51,242 nucleotides of DNA from Lingula anatina (taxonomy: Eukaryota > Brachiopoda > Lingulata > Lingulida > Lingulidae), in the NCBI RefSeq assembly GCF_001039355.2, contig NW_019775494.1:259378-310619 (forward strand), read 5' to 3'. Positions 32,661-43,505 of the stretch are shown piece after piece. The position numbers and the translations under genes were made by a program. Under the pieces are notes generated by a model. The model worked only from the letters and a program-made list of their open reading frames with translations. It searched no databases and was not told the origin of the DNA. The number at the start of each line of letters is the position of its first letter. The stretch's first letter is position 1.

Positions 32661-33673
32661 TGAAGTTACTGTATACTGAATCTGAGCCATGCTTTGTGGA
32701 TAACTAAGAATTAACACTTTTTGCAAATGTTACACAAAATTTATACATTTTTTTTTGTTATTTACAACAGGCTGCAGGTTATTTTCTTATAGAACTGCTG
32801 ACAAACTAACTTTGTTTAATCTTGCTGCCCTGAAAAAGATACCACAGAAAACTGCATATGTGGCTGTAAGGTTAAGGGCTAGGCTGCTTCTCGGATTATT
32901 GAACTGAAGATGGTCATGATTTTATCAGGTGTTCTGGCCTTGGCAGTGCTTCTGGAAAATGATTTTGCCTGTTAGAAAATAACAACAAAATGTTGAATAT
33001 ATTGGGATCTTTGGCTATATTTACCTTTTTTTATAGAATGATTTTGATTTCAAAATGATACAGGTTGTTTCACAGAAGGAGACCAATTTATCTATGCAGA
33101 AAAATATTGTCGATGTTGACGTGTATCCTAAGGGTTAATTCCCACAGACACCATCAGTCCAAGAAGATCCATCCAACTCTGTGGGGACTCTTACTGAGTG
33201 CAGTGACTCTCCTCTTGTTTCCATCGGACTTGTATAATCATCAGGGCCCAGTTTACTAAACACTAGATACTTTTGTCTCTAGTGGTTAAAAATGCTGCTT
33301 TTCTCAGGATCACTGTCCAGAGGACAACAATTTTATTCAGTGGATGGGGTTAATGAAACTGGGCCCAGCTTTTTCCTATTCTATTCAATGTCAGGAGGCT
33401 TGTCATTTGGTTAAGCTGATTGCACTCAGCAAAAGTTCCCTCAGAGTTCTATTGATCTATGCAGACCAATGACATCTGTTGGAATGCCCCCTAAAACAGA
33501 CCTTGTTAATTTAAACTTGTTCACAAAGCATGTTTCTCTTCAGTGTACCAATGTTACTCCTGTGTGAGAACCAAGAACATACACAGGACTAGTGCAACAT
33601 TTGGCCATGAAGTATACTTAATTTATAGTAACTTAAAAATTAGTTCTGTATAAGTCCAAAGCATATACAGGAT

Positions 33674-34383
33674 TTCTGTGAACAGAAGTGAAAAACAAAT
33701 TGTTCACTAATTTTTTTCAAATAATTTTTTTAATGGCTTGTTGCATATTATTTATGAAGAGGCCTTTTGTCATTTTATTTTTTTTTATTTATTTTTTTTT
33801 TGGTTGTAGTTTTAGATCATCTAGCTGTGTAATACAATTTTTAAAATGTTTCATTCTGCGTATAAATTGTTGACTTAAATTGTTACTTAAAATTTGTGAA
33901 ATTATTTGTCCTGAATTTATTACTTATCAAGTTGACTACTGAGTTATTCACATTTTGGCCATGAAGAACTTAAACTGTGAGCACATTCAGACAAACAGAT
34001 CTGCAGATCAAATATGGCTTATCCACTGTTGATCTGTGTATTAACTAAGATTGTAACCAAATGCCACCACTTGTAACCTGTTTGATCTGTTACAGTCTAT
34101 GGCTTTACATGGCAAATTATGTACTGTGCCAAGCACATTAAGCTTCATTGTAGTTAGTGCTTTTACATAATTGTGAGCGTTGTAAATGGTCACATCAAAG
34201 ACAGGATAAACATTTTATTTCTTACACAAAGTTTCATATGTAATATTATTCAGTTTGAAATTACATATATTGTATCTTAGTGTTAGTAACATTGTATCTT
34301 TGTTCTCTTTTAAGTGCAGACACATGGAATCTGACTGTGTGATTTTGTTTTTATTTACTTTGTAATATTTAAATTAAATTTAA
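33674..34383. other. Gene-free 3' flank of the unrecognised gene
   Basis: AT-rich. Words here (AAGCTTCATTGTAGT near 34140) recur at 44635 downstream of the Ig gene. No coding region is seen. Confidence 0.5.
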
Positions 34384-34691
34384 GGGATAACAACTGTTCG
34401 TATGAAATTCACGTTTCACAGTAAATACATTGTAAACAATTCAAAGAAATATTATAAATTCTATTTTACCACCAAAACAGCAGTTAACACAATAATTCTT
34501 GAATTTGTGCTTGCTATCACATCATGTGACCTCCATAGATGGCTACACTTGGTAATAATCTCTTAGAATATTAGAAAAAAAATGGGGACTAACTTTGAAT
34601 GTTGGAATGAATTCATTGACCATTGGTCAGTAAATTGTCTTTTACCCCAGGAAAATCCATTTTTTAGCCAAAATGTACAGTTGTTATCCCT
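34384..34691. mobile_element. TTAA-flanked MITE family, copy b
   Basis: The termini GGGATAACAACTGT and ACAGTTGTTATCCC are exact inverted repeats, and TTAA lies outside both (34380-34383, 34692-34695). TTAA duplication points to piggyBac- or Kolobok-type mobilisation. The central palindrome seen in other copies is degraded here. Confidence 0.85.
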
Positions 34692-34695
34692 TTAA

Positions 34696-36283
34696 GGTTA
34701 CTTAGGTTATCTGTCCTCACATTATGTTTTATAAGTTTTATGTAGGCTTACTCATGGTTTACTGATAAGGAATATTCCTAGTTTTAAATCTATTGTTTTG
34801 ATATTTAGTAGATAATATTGTGAAAGTATGTTTCCATAATATTGTGCGTATTGATGATTGTTCAGAAAACTGAAAGAGCCCGGAACAGTGAAAACATTTT
34901 TTAAAATTTTAGGCAGACCATACCTGTTGCTTTAGTGAACATTTTTATTTTTTTGCCTTTAATTCTTTTATTCTGAGTTAATTACCAAAGATTATATATA
35001 TATATATAATGTTTCCCAGCTTGCTTTCCAGTACTTTGTAACAGTTCATATTAAACACATTAAGTAGTTTCTAGAAATGTCACTGTAACCTGTAGTAGCT
35101 TTCATGTAATAAAAACTGCAGAATAAAATTACATTTCTTTTCATTTAAATATAGTTTTAAAAAAAGTACACAGCACACTAGAGAGCATATTCAAACCGTA
35201 TTTTCGTATTACTTTAAATTTACTGAGTGGCTTTGTTTGGTGAAGAGGTAGCATGAGAATTACAGCAATTTGAAATTGACATTTTTAATGTCTTAGGTGT
35301 TTTTATAATAAAAATTATAATTAAAATAGATAAGAATGACTAAAGGTACATTTGAACTGAGCTTTGTTGCAGTATGGGTTCCCAGTAACAAACAAAGACA
35401 ACACCTACCATTTTTCTAATAAGACTCAAAGTTGACATGCCAAGGGATAAACAGTTAATCACATGATCAGCCATAGATATGCTTAATCTGCACCTTCTTA
35501 AAATTTTGGTTGCTAATTGACCTACTTATCTGCTTCATTTATATAAATCACAGAAAGCAAGCAGAAAAACCTGTTCAAATTTAATATAATTTTTCTGGTA
35601 ATATGAAATGACATGTTTGGGTATTTCTCTAAGTAATACTATATGGTGGCATTTGATTGGTTTGGGGGTAATGATTTGACATGTGCATCTTAAATGTTTA
35701 ACAGAATAGATTATAAGTATGAAAGAAAAAAAATGAAAACCTTGACACTGAAATCTCGTCTCATCATCATACACAATATCTCAGTGGCAGATGTATGACA
35801 GAATCTGCTATAACATTTGACAAATCAAAGATTATATTCCCTGAAGCCAAGCAGATTGTAAAAGTTTACCAAAACAACTGGTGGTTCCAATAAACCTGCT
35901 GGAAAACAGATAAAAATAAAAATCGTGTAAAGTTCATATTTAACCACCAGCAAGAGAACATAAGACTGATCCTTGTAAAAAAAAAAAGTTCCACATAATT
36001 ACAAAATGGTAGGCTATAACATACAGGAAAGAAACATCTTACTTATCAAAGTGACAGGTGCATGCTGATAATACCATGATACAATTTGTAATCTCTTTAA
36101 ATTGATACTTTTTGCTTATTAGTACACGAACAAAACAGCCAACTCTGTTTTTTTTTCCTCCAAATTCTAAAATAAATATCAATTAAGCTTATTAACTTAG
36201 ATCTACGGTTTATTAACTTATTACATACAGGGTTGCTACTTAATATGGAATATTTTTTTATCATTGTTATTTTTGAGTGCTGA
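34696..36283. other. No supported gene
   Basis: AT-rich. Two blocks, GTAATAAAAACTGCAGAATA near 35107 and TTTACTGAGTGGCTTTGTTT near 35219, recur at 45427 and 42240 around the Ig gene. Short open frames are motif-free. Confidence 0.5.
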
Positions 36284-36287
36284 TTAA

Positions 36288-36916
36288 AGCAATAATAACT
36301 CTTCCTTTGAGATTCAAAAATCCGCATGAAATACATTGTAAAAAACGCATGGAAATATATTCTATTGTATTTTACCACTAAAACGGCCGTTATTGTAGGA
36401 AAACTAAAATCTGTGCTTGTCAGTAGGGCTTACGATGCCTTTTTTCCGGTCGACAAGTGCATTAGTTGCTAATGACGTAATGGTGTCACGCGGATTCTCG
36501 CGTTCATTCGAGACCAAAATAACATGGCGCCAAACGCATTAGTGCAGACGCAGACGTAAGTTGCGAGTTTTTGTACAGTGCGTCGGATAACAAAAAGCCC
36601 AGAATGACACACATTGTGGATATAAATGCATTTTTAACAAAAAGACGAATATATCTCATGAATCTTATATAGTGTTGTTGTTGTCTGCTTTTCCCGCGGT
36701 TTTAAGTAGGTCACCAGTGACTTTGCAATGTCAGAGAGAGCTCCGTCAGTTAAAATCTCTTAAGAGATTTTAACAAAAAACCGTACGTTTAGGAAAAAAA
36801 CCCTGGATTAACTTTGAATGCAGGAATGGGGTCGTTGGCCATTGGTAAGTACGGGAAAATTGCCGTTTTTTCCAGGAAAATCCAATTTTTGGCCAAAACG
36901 AAGAGTTATTATGACT
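36288..36916. mobile_element. TTAA-flanked MITE family, copy c (long form)
   Basis: Inverted ends AATAATAACTCTTC and GAAGAGTTATTAT lie just inside TTAA at 36284-36287 and 36917-36920. The perfect 26-bp palindrome centred on CTTAAG recurs at 36749-36774. At about 629 bp it is twice the length of copies a and b. The extra central segment is richer in CpG (GACGTAATG, TCACGCGGATTCTCGCG) and contains no coding frame. Confidence 0.85.
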
Positions 36917-37177
36917 TTAATTTTATTTTGGCTTGAATCATTAAAAAAGTATGTCACTGAGTGATAAAATCATCCAGTCTCCTGTTGTGAGATATTTTGG
37001 TCAATAATACCAAATCTGACATAAGATGCCATTCAAAAGAAAGGAACACCCCCAGAAAACCATATGAACAGTTTGATGTCAGTATTAACTTTAAGCTAAG
37101 ATATTAAACAAAATGATAGCCTCCGGACAGTGATATGTTACACAGTCAAAGAACTCACTACAGTAAATCATGAAAAA

Positions 37178-38240
37178 TCAGTAATTGCGGGTATGATTTC
37201 CAGCAGCCGCTTGCAGCGCCCTCATCCTACATGGCATACCCTGTGACACGTTTTTTAGAGTTTGGATGGGGATATCATTCCACGCAGTGATATTTGCCTG
37301 TCGCAGTTCATCACTATTTACCGGCCGATGACCATAGCTAATAATTCTGTGAGTTACTTTTGCCCAAAGTTTTTCAATTGGGTTCATATCTGGAGAGTTT
37401 GCAGGCCAGGGCAGTTGCTGAACCCATTGGTTTTGAAGAAAAACAGTGATTCTGCGGCCTCGTTGTGGGGTTGCCCAGTCGTCTTGGTACACAAAGTTGT
37501 TCCTGGAGATGACTCTTACCAATCGACGCATTGTTTGCTGTAGAATGCCTCTGTAGGAATCCTGGATGAGGTTGCCTCCTCGAAAAACCAACTGGTTCTG
37601 GGCACCGACCTGAAATGCTCCCAAAACTGAGACGTTACCATCCCCTGCTTGCACCCTAGGCAGTACACAATCATCGTTTTATGCCCCTCGTACACGTCGG
37701 TGGACTCGGATTCGACCATCAACCGTAAAAAATCCATATCTGGCCTCATCACTGAAAACGACGTGATTCCAGTGTTTTGGCTGCAAACGCACGTGGTCCC
37801 CAGCCCATTGCAGACGTCGCTGTATATGACCCGCTGTTAACAGTGGTTTCCCTACTGGTCTTCGTGCAAAATAACCGGCTTGCAGTAATCTCTTGTTCAC
37901 GAGGGACCTTGGAACGAGCGTTTGAATGACATTCTGCCTCTCTTTTCTGAGGACACTGGTTGTCTTTGTACGACCAGCACGGCGTTCTCTAAGGAGAGGG
38001 CGATCCTGTCTTCTTGGTGTGACACGCGGACACCCTGGTCGAGGTATTGGAGTAGGTGCCCCTGTTGCAGCTTTTCTTTGGAGGACTTTACAAACGGTTC
38101 CTGATAAATGTTGAATTACCTGGAAATGGCTGTCCGTTTCTGGCCATTTTCTCTGAGAGCAAGAATCCCATAGTAAGCTGCGTTGCTTAGCTGTCGAACC
38201 TTATCTTCACTAAGGTATCTGTCAAGTTTCAGAGCGATCC
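37178..38240 (-). pseudogene. Tc1-like transposase, lightly damaged
   Basis: Tc1/mariner transposases cut and paste DNA using a DDE triad. Read from 38240, the amino part has an HTH-like stretch (RYLSEDKVRQLSNAAYYGIL), a second DNA-binding part with VTPRRQDRPLLRERRAGRT, then HVVFSDEARY (first Asp), NNFVYQDDWATP (second Asp) and NSPDMNPIEKLW (Glu). There are 34 residues between the second Asp and the Glu, the DD34E spacing of Tc1. It ends near HTRNY with a stop at 37178. Damage visible: one frameshift near 38120 and one in-frame stop at 37679-37681. About 350 codons is normal family length. I could not locate convincing terminal repeats. Confidence 0.92.
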
Positions 38241-38331
38241 CTTTGTTGCTTCTCTAAACACACTCCAAAGATTGATCAAACCCATGCGTTTTTATACAAG
38301 GGCAGAAATTGTCGAAAAGACCACCCCTCCC

Positions 38332-38461
38332 CACCCTGAGCTTCAGAGATAACTTGACACTAACCTCTTCATTATAGCCTGTATCTTCATCGTAACTTGA
38401 CACGATGAAGATAGGCTATAGTGAAGAGGTTAGTGTCAAGTTATCTCTGAAGCTCAGGGTG
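38332..38461. repeat. Long near-perfect hairpin, arms of 61 and 59 bp
   Basis: The arms, starting CACCCTGAGCTTCAGAG and ending CTGAAGCTCAGGGTG, differ by one substitution and a 2-base gap. The loop is ten bases (TAACTTGACA). It lies just beyond the amino-terminal end of the Tc1-like transposase and could be two element ends abutting. Confidence 0.9.
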
Positions 38462-39429
38462 CCCCTCCCATATCTGACCACAAAACATGCAGCTGCATGC
38501 ATCAATTGTTTCGAGAGTTGTGTGGTAATTAGGTAACACACCTGGCTACACATGGAGTGACACCTCAGCTTTGGATTTAAAGTAGTTAGAGAGGAATTAA
38601 ATATTTTGTAGAAAATTTACTCGCCAAATATTCCATATTAAGTGGTAACCCTGTATTATAATATATATTAAAGGTTCAGATAATAAACAAGACATCTTTT
38701 GATGTATGCCATGCTATAATCTTTATTAAAAATTATCGTTTTTTTCGAGATTATTAATTGTTTAGTTCCATTGCCTCGCTTTAAAAAAATTAGAACTGGC
38801 GCTCCAAACACGACGGAGGAAGTTTTTAAAAATATTTATATTGGCCCATTTTGCCTTAATTGGCATCAGAATATCCTCGCAGCATTGCTACAATTAACCT
38901 TCCTACGATTTTAATGTATTTTGCAATATCATTTTCAATCTGCCACATGGAGCATTTTATTTATTTAGAGTGGGGGTGCAGTGGTGCCCCCCCCCCCCCC
39001 CGGGCCCGGGGTCCAGGGGCCACATATAACACTAGGATAAACACTTTCACATATAAGGTACAATCAATGACAGCACAGCTAACTATAACATAGCACAAAT
39101 AAATAAATATAGATTATCATAATGATGATATAAATGGCTATATAAACGGATACGTATGTCGCATTTCATAATCAATCAACGCTCTAAATACAAAGGGAAT
39201 TCCCTTACATAAAGGCAAAATAAATGTTATTCTAAACAAAGACAAATGGTTTAATCTTTCCATACATGACATCAACAGTACACTTCCAATATACTTTCTC
39301 ATAACGACACCAGAAATCATATTAAATCAAATTAAACATTAACACACAGCAGGCAGATATTTTTTTTCTTTTTTTCGCGCACGCGCAGTTATTGCGTTAT
39401 GTTGCGTAATTGAAGACGGAAGTCAAACA
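38462..39429. other. Gene-free stretch upstream of the Ig gene
   Basis: It holds a run of 15 C (38987-39001) followed by GGGCCCGGGG. The segment 39370-39429 is more CpG-rich (CGCGCACGCGCAG) and directly precedes the inferred start codon, so it is the likely promoter or leader of the Ig gene. No TATA box is clear. Confidence 0.5.
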
Positions 39430-39432
39430 ATG
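39430..39432 (+). CDS. Ig gene exon 1: the start codon alone
   Basis: AAACAATG is followed at once by the donor GTGAGT. Only the Met codon is contributed (phase 0). This start is chosen because exon 2 has an open hydrophobic signal sequence that lacks its own in-frame ATG. Confidence 0.75.
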
Positions 39433-42400
39433 GTGAGTGTCAGTGTATTTTTTAAAAATTTCCCCTTTGACATGATTGTAGATTTTAGTAATATTTTCCA
39501 CAATGAATGAAAAATCGTGGATTGGTATTTTTTTAAGCTTAATGGGTCATAATGGTTAAGTAGTCGGGCTATATCAGATGCTGTTTTGTTGAACCCCCCA
39601 CCCTTCTTCTATTGAAATAGCCGAGACATCTAAAATCATTACATAATTCAGAAAAAAAAATAATAATTGTTAACCATTTTTTTTTCGAGAGTGGCAGGTT
39701 TATGTATACATTTACTGTGACTAAGAGGGTTACAAGTGCCAAGTTTATCTCCCATGATTAAATGAATTTTGCTGAATCATTATTTTAAAGTTGTATTTAT
39801 TTTAATAATAATATTTTTAAAAGCGAGTGCAAATGAATGAGTTGATCTTGACTCTCACAGATAGCTGTACAATAATATATCGTTAGATATAAGGCTATAG
39901 ATCACTCAGTAGTAGTAAAACAAGTTATGATACTAATAATAAGTTTGATAGACTATTAATAATAAATAAGTACACAAACAAAAAAGAGGGAGATAAACAT
40001 GGAAAAGTCCATAACACATACAGTATATGCAACAAGTTTACCTGTTGTAATTTGAAGTAGTTCACATGTTCATTTATACAAGGAGAGCTTTAAGTATTTA
40101 TATATACTTCTTTTCTATTCTCTATTCTTAGCAAATATGGCTGATTTTAATACTTGGCTCAAGTTTAATACTGCTAGTGGGGGCAGGAACATTAAAAAGA
40201 GGTAAGTTTACACTGACGTTGACATTTTATATTAAGACTATAATGCAATTGGTCCAAGTTTTAACTCTTTATGAGCATGGTTTGTCATGAACGAACACAG
40301 TAGACTGTCAGTTATTTAGTATAAAAACCATAATATAGTACAAATTTAGAATAATCAAGGTGACGGCAGAGTGGTTACATTATCACCAATAGAAATAATG
40401 TTGACTGATATTTATGGTGAAGTTTTAATCTTAACATAGTTGTGTTAAGAGATTCTTGCTGCAACTTTTCATACAGTGTCATGCATTATTTCCCCCCAAA
40501 GCTTTTGATGGCTGTATTAAGTTCTTTACCATGATATTTTATTTATTATCTCCATCAAGGAGGATTTGTTTTTGGTTTCATTTGTTTGTCAGTAAGCTAT
40601 ATATTATCCACAACCTGGGGATGGATTTTGATTTAATTTTCAAAAATTGTGGTGAGGGGACCAAGTAGAAATTAGATTTTTTATCCATTGACAGATTAAT
40701 TAGTTAATTATTAATAATGAAAACTGGTGGAGGTCTTTTCTAGGCCAAATTGTCATATATAGTTACTTCAGCACAGGAGTTACAGATCTAACTTTATGTC
40801 TTGTCATATATAGCTACTTCAGCACAGGAGTTACAGATCTAACTTTATGTCTTGTCATATATAGCTACTTCAGCACAGGAGTTACAGATCTAACTTTATG
40901 TCTTGCACTTGGGCTAACATTGACATTTCCTTCTCTTATTTGGCCCTTAATGTATACATATACATAACTCTTATTCAGATATCTGGAAGTAAGGGCGTAT
41001 TCCCAGAGCTTTTAGATCGATCTATCTCCGTGGGGAGTCTCACTAGATTACTGTCAGATAATCCAGCTTAAATGTCCGTCCCGCTCGGCTGACAGCTATT
41101 TAGTGTGAACCCCCAGGGAGTTAGGTCAATCTAAAGTAGATTGATCTAATCTCTGGGACTGGGGTCTAAGAGTACCATATTCAACAAGTAAATAGAGATT
41201 ATAATTTTCTTACAGCAGATGTCCAGATTATCACAGCACATAGTGGAGACAACGTCACCTTTAACGTAAGTCTACCAGTGAAGCCACACCCCAAGCTCCC
41301 TGTAGATTTCTGCAAGGATTCAGAGTGTCTAATTCAGTATGTGCTGAGTTCTGACAAACCTGTAGAATGGTTAACCAATAATACTAACGGGTTGGAAAAC
41401 AGAATGGGCCTTGTGATTCCGAAGAATGGCAACGTAAACATCAGAATAAGAAACATAAGACCAGAAGATAGTGGAACATACACATTCCGGGTGACACCTC
41501 CAGATGAGTTCCCAGTGAACATTTCTTTGGAATTGAAAGTTCTTAATGGTAAGTGTAAGTATTTGTTTATACAAACCTGAATACTGCAATTTAAGATGTC
41601 ATTAAGATATACCTTACTGTTCTCGTAATGGATTGATTTAAGGTCATCACAAGATCAGCTGAGTACACTTGATAATTCTCCTTAATCAAATGTTAAATCA
41701 TCTTAACTGTAACATTGTATACTTATTTTGTACAAGGCTTGCTCCGGGTGCTTATAGTAAATGTATACATAAACCTGCCACTTCATAATGTATTTTTGTT
41801 GAACTCAGACATGTCGTTCTTGTCTCTTCCTTGATCAGAACATTGGACCTGATTAAGTGCCATCATTACATTTATATTTACTATGAATTTATGATAGTTA
41901 TTGCCAACCAATTTATGGATTTAATTATCAAGATGTGTAATTTTAACATTTTTTTTCAGCAAAGTTCAGTAGCTCCTTCCAAGACATTCCCTCATTTCCT
42001 GCTGATGATGACTGGGGTAGGTACTGACCCAGCACCACAAATATGTACTCAAACAGTAACAAATAGTTCGAAACATTTTGAGAAACAAGATTTTTGGTAA
42101 AAAGGCAGATTACTTTAAAAATTGGCATGATCGGTTTTCAGTTGGCATGATCGGTTGTACAGTAATAAATAATTTTTTTTCACAATTTTGGTGATGTTTG
42201 CCCCATAACTTTCAAACCATATTTTGGTTTTACCTTAAATTTACTGAGTGGCTTTGTTTGGTGAAGAGGTAGGTTGCTTTATTTATTATTTATTTATTTA
42301 TTATTATTATTTTATTTATTTATTTATTTATTTATTTTTTTGGTGAATTTTTCCATTTTTCACTCACTAGCATTTTCTGTGGCTTTTATAACCCTAATTT

Positions 42401-43505
42401 TTCAATGTCCATGTTACCTGTAGTACATAATGTAGGAGTGGTTATATGCTGTTTTAAATCATTATATTACAGTGCATCAAAATTGGCTAAAACATTATGT
42501 GGTGCACCTTTTTTTGTGTAATGTCTTAACATTTGTCAGCTTTGCTGCCTTGTTTCCTATATGGTGTCTGTATATTTGTCAGCTTTGCTGCCTAGTTCCC
42601 ATTTGGCATTATTTTAAAATCCTATTGGGCTGGAACCCTGTGCTATTTATATTTTCTGGATATCAACGTTACCTCTAGAACATACTCAGTTATGAGAAAT
42701 CAGTGATTAAACTGTTAAACATGTTATAGTGCATTATAATAAAAAAAAAAAAAACATTTTGTGTACTCACTTCTGTCAGCAGTATTTTTTGCTTTAATAT
42801 GTCTGAACATTTGACAGCTTTGCTGTTTTGTTAAATCATTATTTCTCGTGTATGACCGATAGTTTTGCTTATGAATTAGTATAATGTGATTATTTCTTAA
42901 CTGTTTGATTTTAATTGATAATGCTTCTGTATTCATAAGACAAAAGGCTCTGTTATGACTGCTTGTTTGAATACTTTTTTATCAGGTTCATTTTTGCCAC
43001 CAAACAGAAATTGGATAGGGATTTTGGGGCCTGTTGCTGTTGTCATTGTCATTGCAGTTGCGCTTTTGGTTAGCTATCCTTGGAGATGTTTAGGGAAAGC
43101 AGTAAGTTGATAAGGCTATCTGAAATATCATACATTTTAAATTATTTGCTAAGATATTGTCCTAAGCTTCTATTCCTCTTCTCTCTTTTCTTTTTGCTTT
43201 TCCACCTCCCTCTTTCTTTATTATGAAGATGTATGTTTGCATATCATGTTTGAAAAATATTTTGAATAAATTGGTTGTCAAGATTTTTGGCAAATATTCT
43301 TTAGATTTACAAAATTGTCTTGTTCTACATGTTGTCTGCATAAAAAAGTTGGTATTATGGTGCTAAAACCCAAATGCTACAGGAAAGAATAGAGGATGGA
43401 AACACAAAAAAGTCCTGCTCATTTGTCTACTTAATTTTTTGTTAATTTCTTAGACACAATTTTTTTTTTCCTTTTTAGTCCCCTACTTCCAGTGATAATG
43501 TATAG
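39430..43505 (+). CDS. Single-Ig-domain type I membrane protein, six exons (gene span)
   Basis: Joining 39430-39432, 40132-40201, 41216-41548, 41960-42016, 42986-43101 and 43479-43505 gives 606 nt, 201 residues and a stop. Every intron is GT-AG with matching phases (0, 1, 1, 1, 0). The protein has a signal peptide (MQIWLILILG onward), one V-like Ig domain with the F-strand motif RPEDSGTYTF, four N-glycosylation sequons, a short acidic stalk, a membrane span and a 17-residue tail. It probably acts at the cell surface in adhesion or recognition, which is family inference; ligand and orthologue are unknown. The usual Ig disulphide cysteines are missing: the F strand has Phe and the B strand (NVTFNVS) has Asn, while two cysteines lie in an FCKDSEC loop. 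AATAAA at 44776 is a plausible polyadenylation signal. Confidence 0.82.
40132..40201 (+). CDS. Ig gene exon 2: signal peptide
   Basis: Acceptor CTATTCTTAG, donor GTAAGT, 70 nt, leaving in phase 1. The translation is QIWLILILGSSLILLLVGAG followed by TLKR, a clear hydrophobic core. The alternative frame starting at the internal ATG (MADFNTWL) is not hydrophobic and does not fit exon 3. Confidence 0.8.
40545..40690. repeat. Degraded CAAGGAGG-type dispersed repeat in intron 2
   Basis: CATCAAGGAGGATTTGTTTT, then TTTGTTTGTCAG and TGGTGAGGGGA, match the family at 25310 in weakened form. Confidence 0.5.
40751..40903. repeat. Three tandem 51-bp units in intron 2
   Basis: Units start TGTCATATATAG at 40751, 40802 and 40853. 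They are identical except for one base in the first unit (AGTTACTT in place of AGCTACTT). Confidence 0.95.
40994..41166. mobile_element. TIR element of the 14357 family, inverted copy in intron 2
   Basis: It runs from GGCGTATTCCC to GGGACTGGGGTC with inward TAGATCGATC motifs. It shares ATTACTGTCAGATAATCC and AACCCCCAGGGAGTTAGGTC with the copy at 14357-14568 in inverse orientation. TAAG flanks both ends. It ends about 50 bases before exon 3. Confidence 0.8.
41216..41548 (+). CDS. Ig gene exon 3: V-like Ig domain
   Basis: 333 nt, phase 1 in and phase 1 out, the usual arrangement for Ig-domain exons. The acceptor is a TACAGCAG tandem, so splicing at either AG keeps the frame and adds or drops one residue. 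Domain landmarks: SGDNVTFNVS (B strand), KPVEWL, GNVNIRIRNI (E strand) and RPEDSGTYTF (F strand). The donor is GTAAGT. Confidence 0.88.
41960..42016 (+). CDS. Ig gene exon 4: stalk
   Basis: 57 nt, phase 1-1, between ATTTTTTTTCAG and GTAGGT. It encodes KFSSSFQDIPSFPADDDW. Being phase-symmetric, it could be skipped without loss of frame. Confidence 0.7.
42279..42340. repeat. TTTA microsatellite in intron 4
   Basis: An irregular run of TTTA, TTA and TTTATT units within the Ig gene. It is followed (42350-42840) by fragments carrying the TTTGTCAGCTTTGCTGCC motif of the Helitron-like body. Confidence 0.85.
42986..43101 (+). CDS. Ig gene exon 5: transmembrane span
   Basis: 116 nt, phase 1 in and phase 0 out. 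It encodes a short linker (FLPPNRN), a hydrophobic stretch GILGPVAVVIVIAVALLV and a basic membrane-exit segment YPWRCLGKA. The donor is GTAAGT. Confidence 0.85.
43479..43505 (+). CDS. Ig gene exon 6: end of cytoplasmic tail
   Basis: After TTTTTCCTTTTTAG the phase-0 reading is SPTSSDNV and a stop at 43503-43505. The tail is very short. An unseen alternative tail exon between 43102 and 43478 cannot be excluded, but I find none. Confidence 0.6.
   Translation, partial: SPTSSDNV

Noticed and set aside
36984-38340. Terminal inverted repeats of the Tc1-like element
   Set aside because: Similar words (GAAAGGAACACCCCC and GAAAAGACCACCCC) occur at both sides but in direct, not inverted, orientation.
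40132-40201. Internal ATG (MADFNTWL) as the start of the Ig gene
   Set aside because: That frame is not hydrophobic and cannot join exon 3 in phase; the other frame gives a clear signal peptide.
41831-42100. 89-codon open frame read as one coding block
   Set aside because: Only the 57-nt part 41960-42016, in a different frame, has acceptor, donor and phase agreement with the Ig gene.
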